Positions 11,047-20,783 of a DNA stretch of 64,000 bases are shown here, piece by piece. A program made the position numbers and the translations under genes. The stretch covers positions 930,001 through 994,000 of the forward strand of contig NC_070565.1 in assembly GCF_026914185.1 (NCBI RefSeq). The letters are read 5' to 3'. Position 1 is the stretch's first letter. The number at the start of each line of letters is the position of its first letter. The notes under the pieces are model-generated. The model did no database searches, was not told the DNA's origin, and saw only the letters and a list, made by a program, of their open reading frames with translations. Source of the DNA: Puccinia triticina. Its lineage: Eukaryota > Basidiomycota > Pucciniomycetes > Pucciniales > Pucciniaceae.

Positions 11047-12733
11047 TGAGTAGTATGTCAGGATGAGACAAATTGACAGATTGATAATCAATAAAGCTTA
11101 CTTCTCGCCAGTCTTGTAAATATTTATCATTCAAAGAGGTACATCATGGCGGCATGTACTTGCAAATAGACCATTATCGTCACACTTTTCCCAAGTTGAG
11201 CCGTTCCGTGTGTCGTCAGCTGCCTTGTGCTGATCTGAGCATGGTGGCTAATGAGTTTTGAGCTCAACCAGAAGGATTTCCTTGAATCAGCCAATGAGAA
11301 GGTAAAAACAAATTATCAAGATTTGATGCTTGTAATTATGTACTTACATTGATGCCTACCGCCACATGCTCTGATGCACTTACAGCCTCAGCATCATTCA
11401 CAATCTTCAAAGGAACAATAAAGCTCTCTGGGTATTGCTCCTCACGCGGATTGTCCTGGCTTGCATCGGCATAGTGGCGTTGCTGAAAGTTGCCGTCCAT
11501 TGCTATCATAAAATCAGGCTCGTCTGGATCAGTTTTGATCTCGTGGTGTTGGGGTCCAAAGCAACGTGGGCATTTTTTGGCCCGCTTTTCCAATGGAGTC
11601 AGCTGTAATCCATCTTCAAACAACATTATTTGGCTAGTAAGGATGCGGGAGTAGAGGTCGCTGCAGTGTGAGAAGGGGACACGGAGATGATGACGCTTTT
11701 GAGTACTTCCACGGTTGAGCAGAGGAGTAGTGGTACGAGTGTCAAGGAAAGAGCTCAATGATTCAATGAATCCCGACGCAGATACCGCAGTTGCTTGCCA
11801 TAAGTAATGGTGGTATTGAACGAGTGGTATTGAGAAGGCTGTGCGAGGTGCTTCCGCTGAACATGCAAAATACCCATAGTGTATCAATCGAACAACGTCC
11901 GGTGTGCACTTGCAAAACGGTAGGGATTTCCCAGGAAGACGGCCTGAGTACAAGCAATCAGTCATAATTATGTGCTAATTGGAAGCATGAATAGTAGTTT
12001 GCTTACAAAGGATATCAATTAAATCCACTTTTTGCATCGAAATGTCATCGGATGGACATGTACATGTGCCTGGGGGTAGGATGTAATCGCTTGGTGGGTT
12101 AGTCCAGTTTCGGGTGGTTTGTTGACACAGTAGGTATGCGGCAACGACTTGGTTATTGAGCTCGTTCCATTGGCGACTGATCTCCTCTCTTCTTTCAGCA
12201 CAGCGCCGAAGGCAAAAGTATTCTGCGTGCTCCTCAAGTCCGCTGTAATTGTGCTGGGGATCAGATTCGCTGAAGCTTGCAGGAAGGGGACCAAAAGGGC
12301 TCGCAGTATCGTCATGTCCTCGACCATACTCTTCGTCGGAGGTATCTTCACTCGTGTCATCATCTTCATCCAATTCTGGGGGAAGACGAATTGCGCCCGG
12401 CCGACCCCCTAGCCCCCGTCGTTGAGCCAACCGTAGCGATGCTGCTCTGCGGGCTTCTGCGGCAACTTTTTGTGCCTCGGCAAGTCTTGAGGTACGCCGT
12501 CTAGATGAGCCCGTAGATATAGTTTGCCTTTGTGTGTTTGTTTGGGATGACGCCCGCGAGTTGAATTGGCCGCGGGATGACGGCTGTGAGTTGAATTGGC
12601 GGGGCATGAGGTGATTGGGTAATGAGGATATTGAGCAGCCAACCAGATGGGGATCGGGACGAGTGGCACCGGCAAGGATTGGAGTTGAAAGGAACCGTTC
12701 CTGAAATGAGGACCCTTATAAATGTGTATGTAA

Positions 12734-13026
12734 GAGCATCCTTACCGGTGACTAGTTTAGCTCAAAATTAGCTAGTTTAGCCACCAATCTCAACCACACC
12801 GGGTGTAGCTAAGCCCAAGCTAAATTAGTGGGAAGCTTGAATTTCAGCTAACCGTCACTACATTTAGTGACGGTTAGCTCGAAGCTAACTGCCATTTCCC
12901 GCGCCCACCACTCAGCTCCACCCCGCGCAAGCCAAACCGATACGGCTGAATCGCTGTCGCTAAGTTAGTTTGCAACAGCTGCGAGTCAAAACTCGCGCCA
13001 ACATAGCTTGACCGGTAAGGATGCTC
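12734..13026. mobile_element. Tourist-like MITE (TAA target duplication)
   Basis: Terminal inverted repeats GAGCATCCTTACCGGT and ACCGGTAAGGATGCTC enclose 293 bp, flanked by TAA at 12731-12733 and 13027-13029. GAGCATC-type ends with a TWA duplication are typical of PIF/Harbinger-related MITEs. The interior holds repeated TTAGCT/AGCTAA words and the palindrome AACCGTCACT...AGTGACGGTT. Confidence 0.82.
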
Positions 13027-13333
13027 TAATAAAGGGACCCTTATGTTCACACCCCTAATTACATGTGTAGAGCGACGACAACAGCTGACGACGTGGGGAT
13101 GTCATATGTTGCGCAATGCTGCGAGGCCCAGCGACCTGCGCAGCAAAGGAAGATGGTGGGAGCTTGGTTCCAAGTTCGGCTTTTGCTTAGTCATGTAGAA
13201 GCAGAGGGGAGGGAGAGGGAGGGCGAGGGGCGGCGAGGGCCATCTCTGGAGACCTGCTATAGCCTGCATACATCACGTAAGCAGGCTATTGAGTAAGCAG
13301 TATCCAGTCTACTGTGGTGCCAGTCGTGTAAGT

Positions 13334-13369
13334 CCCCTCAATGACCGGTCCAGACCAGTCATTGAGGGG
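13334..13369. repeat. 36-nt hairpin with the CAATGACCGGTC word
   Basis: CCCCTCAATGACCGGTC and its near-complement GACCAGTCATTGAGGGG are separated by two bases. The same word type (CAATGACC/GGTCATTG) recurs in large numbers at 32.9-33.3 kb and 34.8-36.0 kb, so this is an isolated member of that repeat style. Confidence 0.7.
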
Positions 13370-13382
13370 TGCAATTACTGTG

Positions 13383-13702
13383 GGCACTCCAAAAAAAAGG
13401 AGACTTGGAGTGCACCCCAATGCACTCCATTTGGTATTTGCCAGCTGGAGTGCAAAGCCAAATCCTTCACTGAAAAGGTGGAGTGCTTGGGCTTGCACTC
13501 CATTTTTTTTGGAGTGCATCTAGCTGCACTCCCCTATTTTGGTCAATTTTGGAGTACCCAGTTGTGTACTCCAATAAACATGGAGTGCCCATCTGGGGAC
13601 TCCATGTTTTGGGAGTACAAAATCAAGGCACTCCAACTTTTTTGGAGTGCTGGCCCCCCAAAGCCAAAAATGTGGAGTGCACAAAGTAAAAGTTTGGAGT
13701 GC
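13383..13702. repeat. Array of GCACTCC/GGAGTGC palindromic words
   Basis: About 320 bp with more than a dozen copies of GGAGTGC, GGAGTAC or their complements, alternating in orientation and separated by 10-25 bp. Adjacent pairs form hairpins, for example GCACTCCATTTTTTTTGGAGTGC. Frames through the array are repetitive translation and not proteins. No flanking TIR or duplication was recognised. Confidence 0.75.
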
Positions 13703-15536
13703 ATTTAGGCTGACCCTATTTTTTTTCAGCTTAGAATTTTATGATTACATGCAAGTCAACTTTGAACACCCTAATTGTGCCCCAGCTTCTAATACCCCGC
13801 AACGACATAACAGAAAGAAAAGAAAAACAGAAGTTTTATGTACAGGAGGGATGAAACAGGGACACGAGTCAAACAGCAACACGGAAAGAAAAGAGAAATA
13901 TGTACATAGAAGTTTTTATGTACAGGAGGGGGGGTTAAACAGTTCAGGAACATGAGAGCGGACGCTTAGCAGGTTGCAGGGCTGGAAGCAAGAGCAGCAA
14001 CTGCACTTTCTTTTGAGCTCAATGGGGGGTCAAATATTGTCCGCATCCAGCTGAGAGAAGAAGGTACCTCCTGTGGCCAAAGGACCAAGCTCTATTTATT
14101 CAAACTGACCACCTGCCACTCACGAAGATGAACAGTTTGGCCCTGTTTGGCCTCTTGGCAACACTGTGACAATGCAAAAAAGGACCATCACTGACACACT
14201 AATCTGCAACCCATATCAAATTTACTTCAAACTTGAGCGCTCATCATCCATGTCCATGCACACTGTGGAGGGGCTGTGTTGTGAATCCATGGGCTGCCAT
14301 GCCCGTGGTGGGGCAGTATTCTTGCCGGGGCAAGTACAGGCAATGTTGTTTTGGACGGTGGTTGGGCACTGTATTACAACACTGTTCTAATGTGGTAAGA
14401 TCTTGTCAATGGAAATTTATGCCCAACAGGGCTAGAAGGTCTGTTTGTGGGAGGCTGGCCTGGCCCCGTCGGTGGATGGCTTTTGGCCGTCTTGCCTGAT
14501 GGGGACTGATAGTTGCCATACCTGCGGCGGTTTGATGTCAAATTTTTGCCTTGGGCGGTTTGACAACAAACTTTTCAATTTGTGCGCCCGTGGTGTATTT
14601 AGAAAATTTGCAGATGTGCGCTTTGGTGAATAACTGCAGTGGAATGGGAAAATGGGAAGATGAAAATGAGGCGCTGATGGATCTCAAAATCAATCATCAG
14701 TTATCATTTATCTCTCATCATCCTTGGTCCTGAACCACCATTTTGCCCTGGACATATATTAAGGTTTTGAGCAGGAAGTTAAGAACTTGCAGTGAACAGT
14801 GTAGGCTGTAGTATACATCTGGTCTTGATTCACAATTCCTGCGGTGCAGTCGCAATTTTCCTAGTCCAAAATAAATTTGGAATTCCAGACAGGACCGAGC
14901 TTAACAAAGCCTCTCTGGAGGAGAGCCCCACAGGGTCTCTGTCTCACAGAGAGGCTTGCCCCCAAGCGTCGAGCTTTGGCATGAGTCCTGACGCGCCTAA
15001 GGCTTGGCAAACCCCCATTTGTTACTAGATCTTTTATTACACAACCCCAGCTGCTAGGATTGGGTCATGAGTGACATGGCCTTGGAGCCTAGCTTCTTCC
15101 GCAGGCATTCATCCACTCTTACTCCAACAAATCCCCCATGGGGCTCCTGGACACCCTTGCAAAAACACCAATGAGCTCTCTTCAACGGATGTGGGTTGTC
15201 TTTTTTTTACTTGTGTACAGGAACTATTTCCATAAACATCCCTGTACTAAGGTTCCAATCCGGTGCCCCGGAGCCGGATATCACCCATCCTGCACCCTGA
15301 CCCTGGCCTTATCCGGAATCCGGCCGGATTTTCCCGGATCTGAAAGCATGGGGCATTTCCCAAAAAAAGTGCTAATTTGATTGGGTATGCCGGGGATTCC
15401 CTGGTAGAGTTCCCAATTCATGCGGGTTTGACGGGCATTCCCCAAAATTGAAAACAGCAGTGTGCTAGATACAGCTCTGGTACAACATTGTCCTGCAGTT
15501 TGATACTTATGTAATTTGGTGTGGTGTATACAGCTT
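13703..15536. other. Intergenic repeat-derived sequence
   Basis: No exon chain is supported. A fragment near 13750-13775 ends CAACTTTGAACACCCTAA, the right end of a MITE family seen complete at 38.9-39.1 kb. Around 15255-15420 there are many CCGGAT/ATCCGG and GGGCATTCCCC-type short palindromes. The remainder shows nothing I can identify. Confidence 0.4.
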
Positions 15537-15834
15537 TCATGGATTTACCACACATGTACATGTGTATGATCAATCCTTGAATCCTGAAGTCATGAGGTTA
15601 CATGCCTTCTTGGTTCAAGGCCATCAGAGAAAAGAAATGGTGGCCTATGTAGTCTTGAAGGCAAGATGTAGGCCTTCAATTTGGCTCCTGGGCGGCCAAT
15701 TTGGTCCACAGGATGATTGAGTAACATGGGGTCAAAGTTTGACACCAGCCAAAATCGAAAATGGGGTCCTCAGGACTCACGCCAAAATTTGCCGCTTAGT
15801 CCCAAGTCCCTCCTTCGGAGGCTCGCGCTTCCAG
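15537..15834. repeat. Dispersed repeat, copy 1
   Basis: About 290 bp matching 33540-33823 in the same orientation. Shared stretches include GGTTCAA, CTTCAATTTGGC, AGTTTGACACCAGCCAAA and AAGTCCCTCCTT(C/T)GGAGGCT. Divergence is considerable. Not coding as far as can be seen; identity unknown. Confidence 0.65.
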
Positions 15835-16394
15835 GACAGTAATTTGCCAGATTCCTTTCCGGTGAATCCCCGACCGTCAAGAGACAGTCCGTCCTTGCAG
15901 GCGGGCAAACGAAATCCGTGTCGGTTGCCGATCGAAGTCATTTTGATGCGCTTCACCCGTGGTGGTTTTGCGAGGTTAAATACTGGAAGTCTTTCCTTCG
16001 GAGGGCCGCTTCGCGACAGCCCTCGTGCGCCTCCGATCGACTTTGCGAAGTTTGGGATTTGATGAGGAGGATCATAGGATGAGAGAGTCTGTGGGGGGCG
16101 CAAGAAGTCGAGGAGCCAGACTATGAGGGTGAACATGCGGTGCGCATGATGAACCTCGTCTAGAACCTCATCCATCCTCATCTGGCCTCATCGGCCTGGC
16201 CTAGCCCTCTCTCACTCGCGTGCTTGGACCTATCCCCTGGCGGTCCGGTCACCGGCTATCATTTATAAACTGCTCTCCGAAAGCCTAAGACGGCAAGATT
16301 TTCTTCCTCAACCCTGTTGCTGCCTTTCGGGATTCGCTATCAATTCCACCACGTTCATTCATCTTCGCCACAGCTGTTGGCAATCAAATTTGTT
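15835..16394. other. Upstream region of the DUF3129-like gene
   Basis: No exon is recognised. A G+C-rich stretch to about 16060 may still belong to the dispersed repeat. 16080-16390 is plain upstream sequence. Confidence 0.35.
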
Positions 16395-16411
16395 TATTTA
16401 TATATATACAT
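16395..16411 (+). promoter_or_regulatory. Possible TATA region of the DUF3129-like gene
   Basis: TTTATATATATACATTG lies about 80-95 bp before the ATG at 16491, and the region between is C/T-rich as in fungal 5' leaders. It is the only TATA-like stretch close to this start. Assignment is by position only. Confidence 0.4.
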
Positions 16412-16490
16412 TGGACTCGGACACCATCAATTTTTCCAGCCTCACCTTCTAAGACCTTCTCACTTCAATCAATAACTCAAGGTTCTATCC

Positions 16491-19091
16491 ATGCCTTCCC
16501 TCGCTGCCTCCCTCGTGGGTTTGGCTCTCATAGCTCACGCATCAGCTCATCTGAGTTTGATCAACATTTACGGATCAAACGATGTTGTAGGACATGCTTT
16601 TGGTGTGGTCAGCGATGCTTGTTCGCCCAAGTCAAACACTTTTATGGTGAAACATACTGATAGTAATACGTACATATTTTGTCTCTTCACACATCGCTTG
16701 CACAGAATTTGTACGGAAAGTACCCCCGCGCAAGAGGTGAAGCTGGTGATGTAAGCAAAAATCTTGATATCAACGTGACCATTTCCCAAGATGATGACTA
16801 ACTTGAGTTTTAATTCTGCCAGGCTGGTGGTGACTCCGGTGTATTCGAAACTGGGACCGACACTCCCTTCCCAGCATGTGGGAGTACTCCCGAACTCGGG
16901 CCTATCGATCTCGGCGCCTGGATGGGCCAAGCCGAAGGGGATGGCCTTCCCGCGGCACACGCTAACATGTCGGTGGTAGTTGAAGCTTTCCAAGTCAATC
17001 GTGACGGTGGAGGTCCCATGAGTTGTGAATATAGTGAGGTATATCGTTTTCATCCTGTACCTATCCATCCAATGCTCCTCCGTGTTCTTATAACGTTTTC
17101 TTCCACATTTTTTAGGATGCAACCACGACATCATGGAAGCCAATGTTTATGACTCTAAATCAAGCCGGAAACTCGGGCATCCAGAACCAACTACGCTCAA
17201 ACGTGACTGTCGTCATGAACTTCCCACCGTTCGTAACTCTCGCAACACTCCTAGAGGCTGATACCATTACTGATTTAAGGTCTTGCTTGTAGTAATGCCA
17301 AATGTACTGGTGGCTGGACGCAAACTGCTTGTATTGTACGGTGTCGCACAGGTGAGTTCAAAGTCAGTTTGGGATGATTCTTGGTGGATAACTGATAAAG
17401 TCTTTTTCCCCACTAATAGGCGTTAACAAACGGTTTGGGGGATGCTTTGCCGTTAAGCTGAGTGACTCGACCCAGCCCAGCCTGGTGACATCAAATTCTA
17501 CAGATTCAAACGACACCTCAATCGTTGCCCGTCCGGTTGCCAATGAAAGGTTTGCTGAGGGGACTTCAACTGGTTTGTTCTTCTGTTTTGCGCTTCGTGA
17601 ACTACGCACCAGATGTATGACTAATTGGATATTATCCCTTTAGACCTATCCGATGAACAAATCAGCCAAATCGCAAATCAAGTGATCCTACAAATGAAAA
17701 ATGATGGGCTCATCTTTGCCTCGTCAAATAATTCAACTCAAACACCGTCCATCGCCTCGCAGCCATCGGACACGGGAAAATGCGATCTGTCGAAATCCCG
17801 TCTTGCAGATCCAAATCAATCGGCCGACAACATCCCACCCCCCCAGACACCTGATGCCGGAAGGGACCAAGAGGGCAACTCAACCTCGCTTTCTGATAAT
17901 CCTGATGCCGAAAGCAACCAAGGCGATAATCCTGATGCCGGGAGCAACCAAGACGATAAACCTGATGTCGGAAGCAACCAAGGCGATAATCCTGATGCCG
18001 GAAGCAACCAAGGTGATAATCCTGATGCCGGAAGTAGCCAAGGTGATAATCAAGCCTTGTTCCCGGACACTTCTGCTTCTGAAAATCCATTCCCCGAGAA
18101 TATTGATGCTACCAGCAACCAAGGGGATAGCATGAACCCAGCCCCAAACACCCAAGATACCCCTAGCCCGACGACCAACACTCCTGATGCTGAGAATAAA
18201 CAAGCTGAGAAATTCCCTGTCGGTCCTAGCCCGGTTGTTCCTGATGATACCGGCTCCAATGCCTCCGATGCTTCCAAAAAGCAATTGGACACCGCCCCAA
18301 ACGTTCCCGCTATCGATACCTCAGCCATTGGAGTCTCTGATACCGACGACAAACCAGTGACAAACGCTATTCCAGGCACGAGCTCTATGACTTCGAATAT
18401 ATCAAGCGTCGATGCTTCAGCTGAGACAGACAAGAAGTTCAACATCATCATCTCAAATTTCAATCACACTTCTAGATTGAGCCATGTTTCCAATGCCACC
18501 GATGCTTCCAAAAAGCATGTTAACACCACCCTAAATGTTCCAGCTGCCAATAACTCGGCCAATGGAGTCTCCGACACCGACAACAAACTGATGACAAACG
18601 CAACTTCAGATGGCAGCGCCTCGGCTTCGAATAATACAACAGTCGATGCTTCTGATGAGGCAGATGAGAAGTTCAATAGCAGCATCTCAAATAGCAATAA
18701 CACTTTTGGATTGAACCATTCTGCCCTCGTGTCCCCTGCCGCGCACAATCAACGATTGGTGAACACTACTTCAAGTTCAGGCGCCAACTTAACCATCGCA
18801 ACCGGCTCTCATCAAGCCAACAACACAGCAACAGCGCAGCACAATCCAGATGCTTCAAAAAGCGCGCCCATCGTGGCCATCCATACTGTTGACAAACCTT
18901 TGGTCGACGCCACCGTGAACGCCAGCAATGCTTCTGTTGCAGGTAACTCAACCGTTGGTGCATCTGATGTTGCAGATAATGAGCTCTACAAAGGCATTCA
19001 GGTATCTATTATTCCTCTTCCATCCAAGAAAGAAACCTCAGAAAAACACTGGTCAAGGAGTCGCATTAGCCAGAGAAAATCTCAAAAATAA
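16491..19091 (+). CDS. Secreted Gas1/Egh16-like (DUF3129) protein with long repetitive tail
   Basis: Seven exons join in frame: 16491-16646, 16706-16750, 16823-17038, 17116-17228, 17293-17351, 17420-17572 and 17644-19091, giving 729 residues. Residues 1 to about 20 form a signal peptide ending HASA. The next about 200 residues hold HAFGVVSDAC, GDSGVFETG, QVNRDGGGPMSCEYSED and CTGGWTQTACIVRCRTG, the pattern of the fungal Gas1/Egh16 secreted family, first described as appressorium or infection-associated. The last exon adds about 480 residues rich in Asn, Asp, Ser and Thr. It has 10-11-residue repeats of the DNPDAGSNQG type, then two longer related blocks (DASKKQLDT / DASKKHVNT) and many N-x-S/T sites. 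No membrane segment or GPI signal is evident. The family assignment is by motif memory; the exon chain is strongly supported by phase. Confidence 0.8.
17896..18048 (+). repeat. In-frame repeats of about 30-33 bp in the DUF3129-like gene
   Basis: Five successive units of GATAATCCTGATGCCGGAAG-type sequence followed by AACCAAGG encode Asp-Asn-Pro-Asp-Ala-(Gly/Glu)-Ser-Asn-Gln-Gly. The high nucleotide identity between units suggests recent expansion, and copy number is likely variable between strains. Confidence 0.85.
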
Positions 19092-20783
19092 CGGAATTAA
19101 GGCTTTAAGTCTTGAATTTCTAGATTTTGGGCTTTAGGTGCTTGTATATTAATTTTTTTATTGTATCATCATTTCCTACTTGTTTATTCCCAAAGAACAT
19201 GCCAAAAATTGTCATCAATTGACTCTTGGTTTCATTGTTCAAGCATACCTGCTTTCAAAATTGTAAAAAAGACTTTAAATAGCAAATATTTATATCACTC
19301 AACTCATAAGGGGTGAAATTTGTAAAAAATTCTTTGCCAGAAATTTGAACAGAGGAATGATTCCTACAGATAGCCCAGGGCTGATAATAAGAGGGCTCTT
19401 ACTTTCTGCACCTGAAACAGAGGGGATAGGGATGAGTGTCCACAGAAAACTATAGTTATATCAAGCTGGTCCCAATAGTTGGTCCCTAAACTACTCTCAG
19501 TCAGTGGTTTAGCATAGCATAGCATATGTGAGTAGATTCTCACCTGTGAAAGAGGGAAGCCTCTTGGCAAGCTGGTATATTTATACTTGCTGATCACCAA
19601 GAGGAATCCCCTCTTGTCAAGATCCCTTACTTGACGGCAGTTGTACATATACCAGCTTGCCAAGAGGGATCCCTCTCAGCAATCAGGCATGCACATACCA
19701 GCTTGCCAAAAGGCCTGAGGGGGATCCCTCTTGGCAATAATTTATTTTAAAAAACAAAACAAAACAAAACAGCCAAATTGTTTTCTCCAGGTTGTACAGT
19801 CCTACAAAAAACTACCAAAAGTACCACCAGTACCTGCCAAAAAGACCCGTCTACGGCTGCTGCGGGTGCCGAGTACAGGTACAAGTGTCTGTTTTCACCA
19901 AAAGAAGCAGGCAGGTGCCCAGGTACTGATTGTTATCTTTAGCATATCTTCAGTGCCATAATAGCAATATCACGCTCTTGACCAATGTAAAGTGTAATAT
20001 TACTTTTATGGTGCTGAAGATCAAATTATTTCAATCTGATAGAAATTTTGAGGGGATCAGGTGTTCCACCTTGCCCAGCAGAGAAATTGGGGATCACATT
20101 TCTATTAGCTTGTGTCTTTTTTTAATGATTTATGCAATGGCCCAGTTCACGTTGGGCCTCAACCAGCAGGATTTTGATTACAATCAACTGCGTTTATTGT
20201 CAGTTCTTGTTGAAAGTCACACTCACACAGCCATTTTTAAGCTTACTTTTTTATCAATCAGCAACATCAAGGCATAAAATGCTCCAACTTGAACCAGGCC
20301 AATATAACACCTACAGTTATGATGCATCCAAACAGGGCCTCAAACAATATCATTCTCTACAAAAAACAGCTGTAAATATCTGGATGTGTGGATGCCTCGA
20401 CCAATCTATATCTATGTATGTATTTGTTTGCTCATCCTAACAGCAAACCGAGTCCATGATTATTATTTTTGGTGGGTTTTTGGTGCTTTATTTTTTGGAT
20501 ACTTCGGCTTCCTGGTTCGTGCTTGTTTCCGGGCCGGTTAAACAACTAGAGAAGAAAAATATGCCTAGAATAGAGATAATCCTGAGAGAACGTAATGTGT
20601 ATGCATGTATATATATCGGTCGCGTGGTCATGATTCTGGCATTTGACTTGTCTTTACAGTTCAGAGTCTTATAATGATCGGTCCGCTTCGCATGACTTTC
20701 TTTTCCAAACGTAATTATCTATTCAATTCGGATTTTATTTCCGAGTGTTTCTCGTCACTTGCGCGGTTTGGATGGTTTGGATG
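19092..20783. other. Intergenic with short inverted repeats
   Basis: Between the convergent ends of the DUF3129-like and aminotransferase genes. It contains the CTTGCCAAGAGG palindrome cluster listed separately and an imperfect hairpin at about 19951-20016 (CAGTGCCATAAT... paired with ...TTTTATGGTGCTG). Its stem resembles the centre of the MITE at 34.0-34.4 kb. No coding exon is supported. Confidence 0.45.
19545..19738. repeat. CTTGCCAAGAGG palindromic word cluster
   Basis: CCTCTTGGCAAGCTGGTAT near 19559 is repeated in inverted form as ATACCAGCTTGCCAAGAGG near 19650, and again, shortened, near 19695-19735. Intervening words such as ACCAAGAGG and CCTCTTGTCAAG are further variants. The layout is the same as in the other palindromic-word arrays of this window. 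Confidence 0.65.

Larger units (their letters stand above)
3758..12607 (-). pseudogene. KDZ (CxC-type) transposase, disrupted
   Basis: KDZ transposases are DDE-type enzymes common in basidiomycetes. Reading leftwards, exons are 12007-12607, 11348-11943, 11102-11247, 10048-10550, 9861-9985, about 9677-9801 (frame uncertain), 9483-9610, then 3758-4521. Family signatures seen are a Cys cluster (LPFCKCTPDVVRL, KKCPRCFG), MDGNFQQRHYADAS, KCDDNGL...CRHDVPL, VGVLYDIGCHLEAHI, and ALQSRADYFVEHLIGTTGDWL. The C-terminal part is acidic and ends MLENLAQASNVG. It is broken in several ways: a TGA at 11131-11133 just after CRHDVPL, a one-base frameshift near 10358, a copia element (4522-9482) in the last coding exon, and a 478-bp foldback in intron 3. 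Deleting the copia element plus one target copy restores the frame (QHPP joined to PLIEYTELL). The gene is clearly a relic. Confidence 0.88.

Noticed and set aside
17701..18135. Frames overlapping the DUF3129-like tail on both strands
   Set aside because: They are shadows of the in-frame repeat; only the phase-consistent exon chain is kept.
18928..19137. Alternative 3' end of the DUF3129-like gene via an intron at 19003-19042
   Set aside because: The intron would be only about 40 bp, and the uninterrupted frame already ends properly at 19091.
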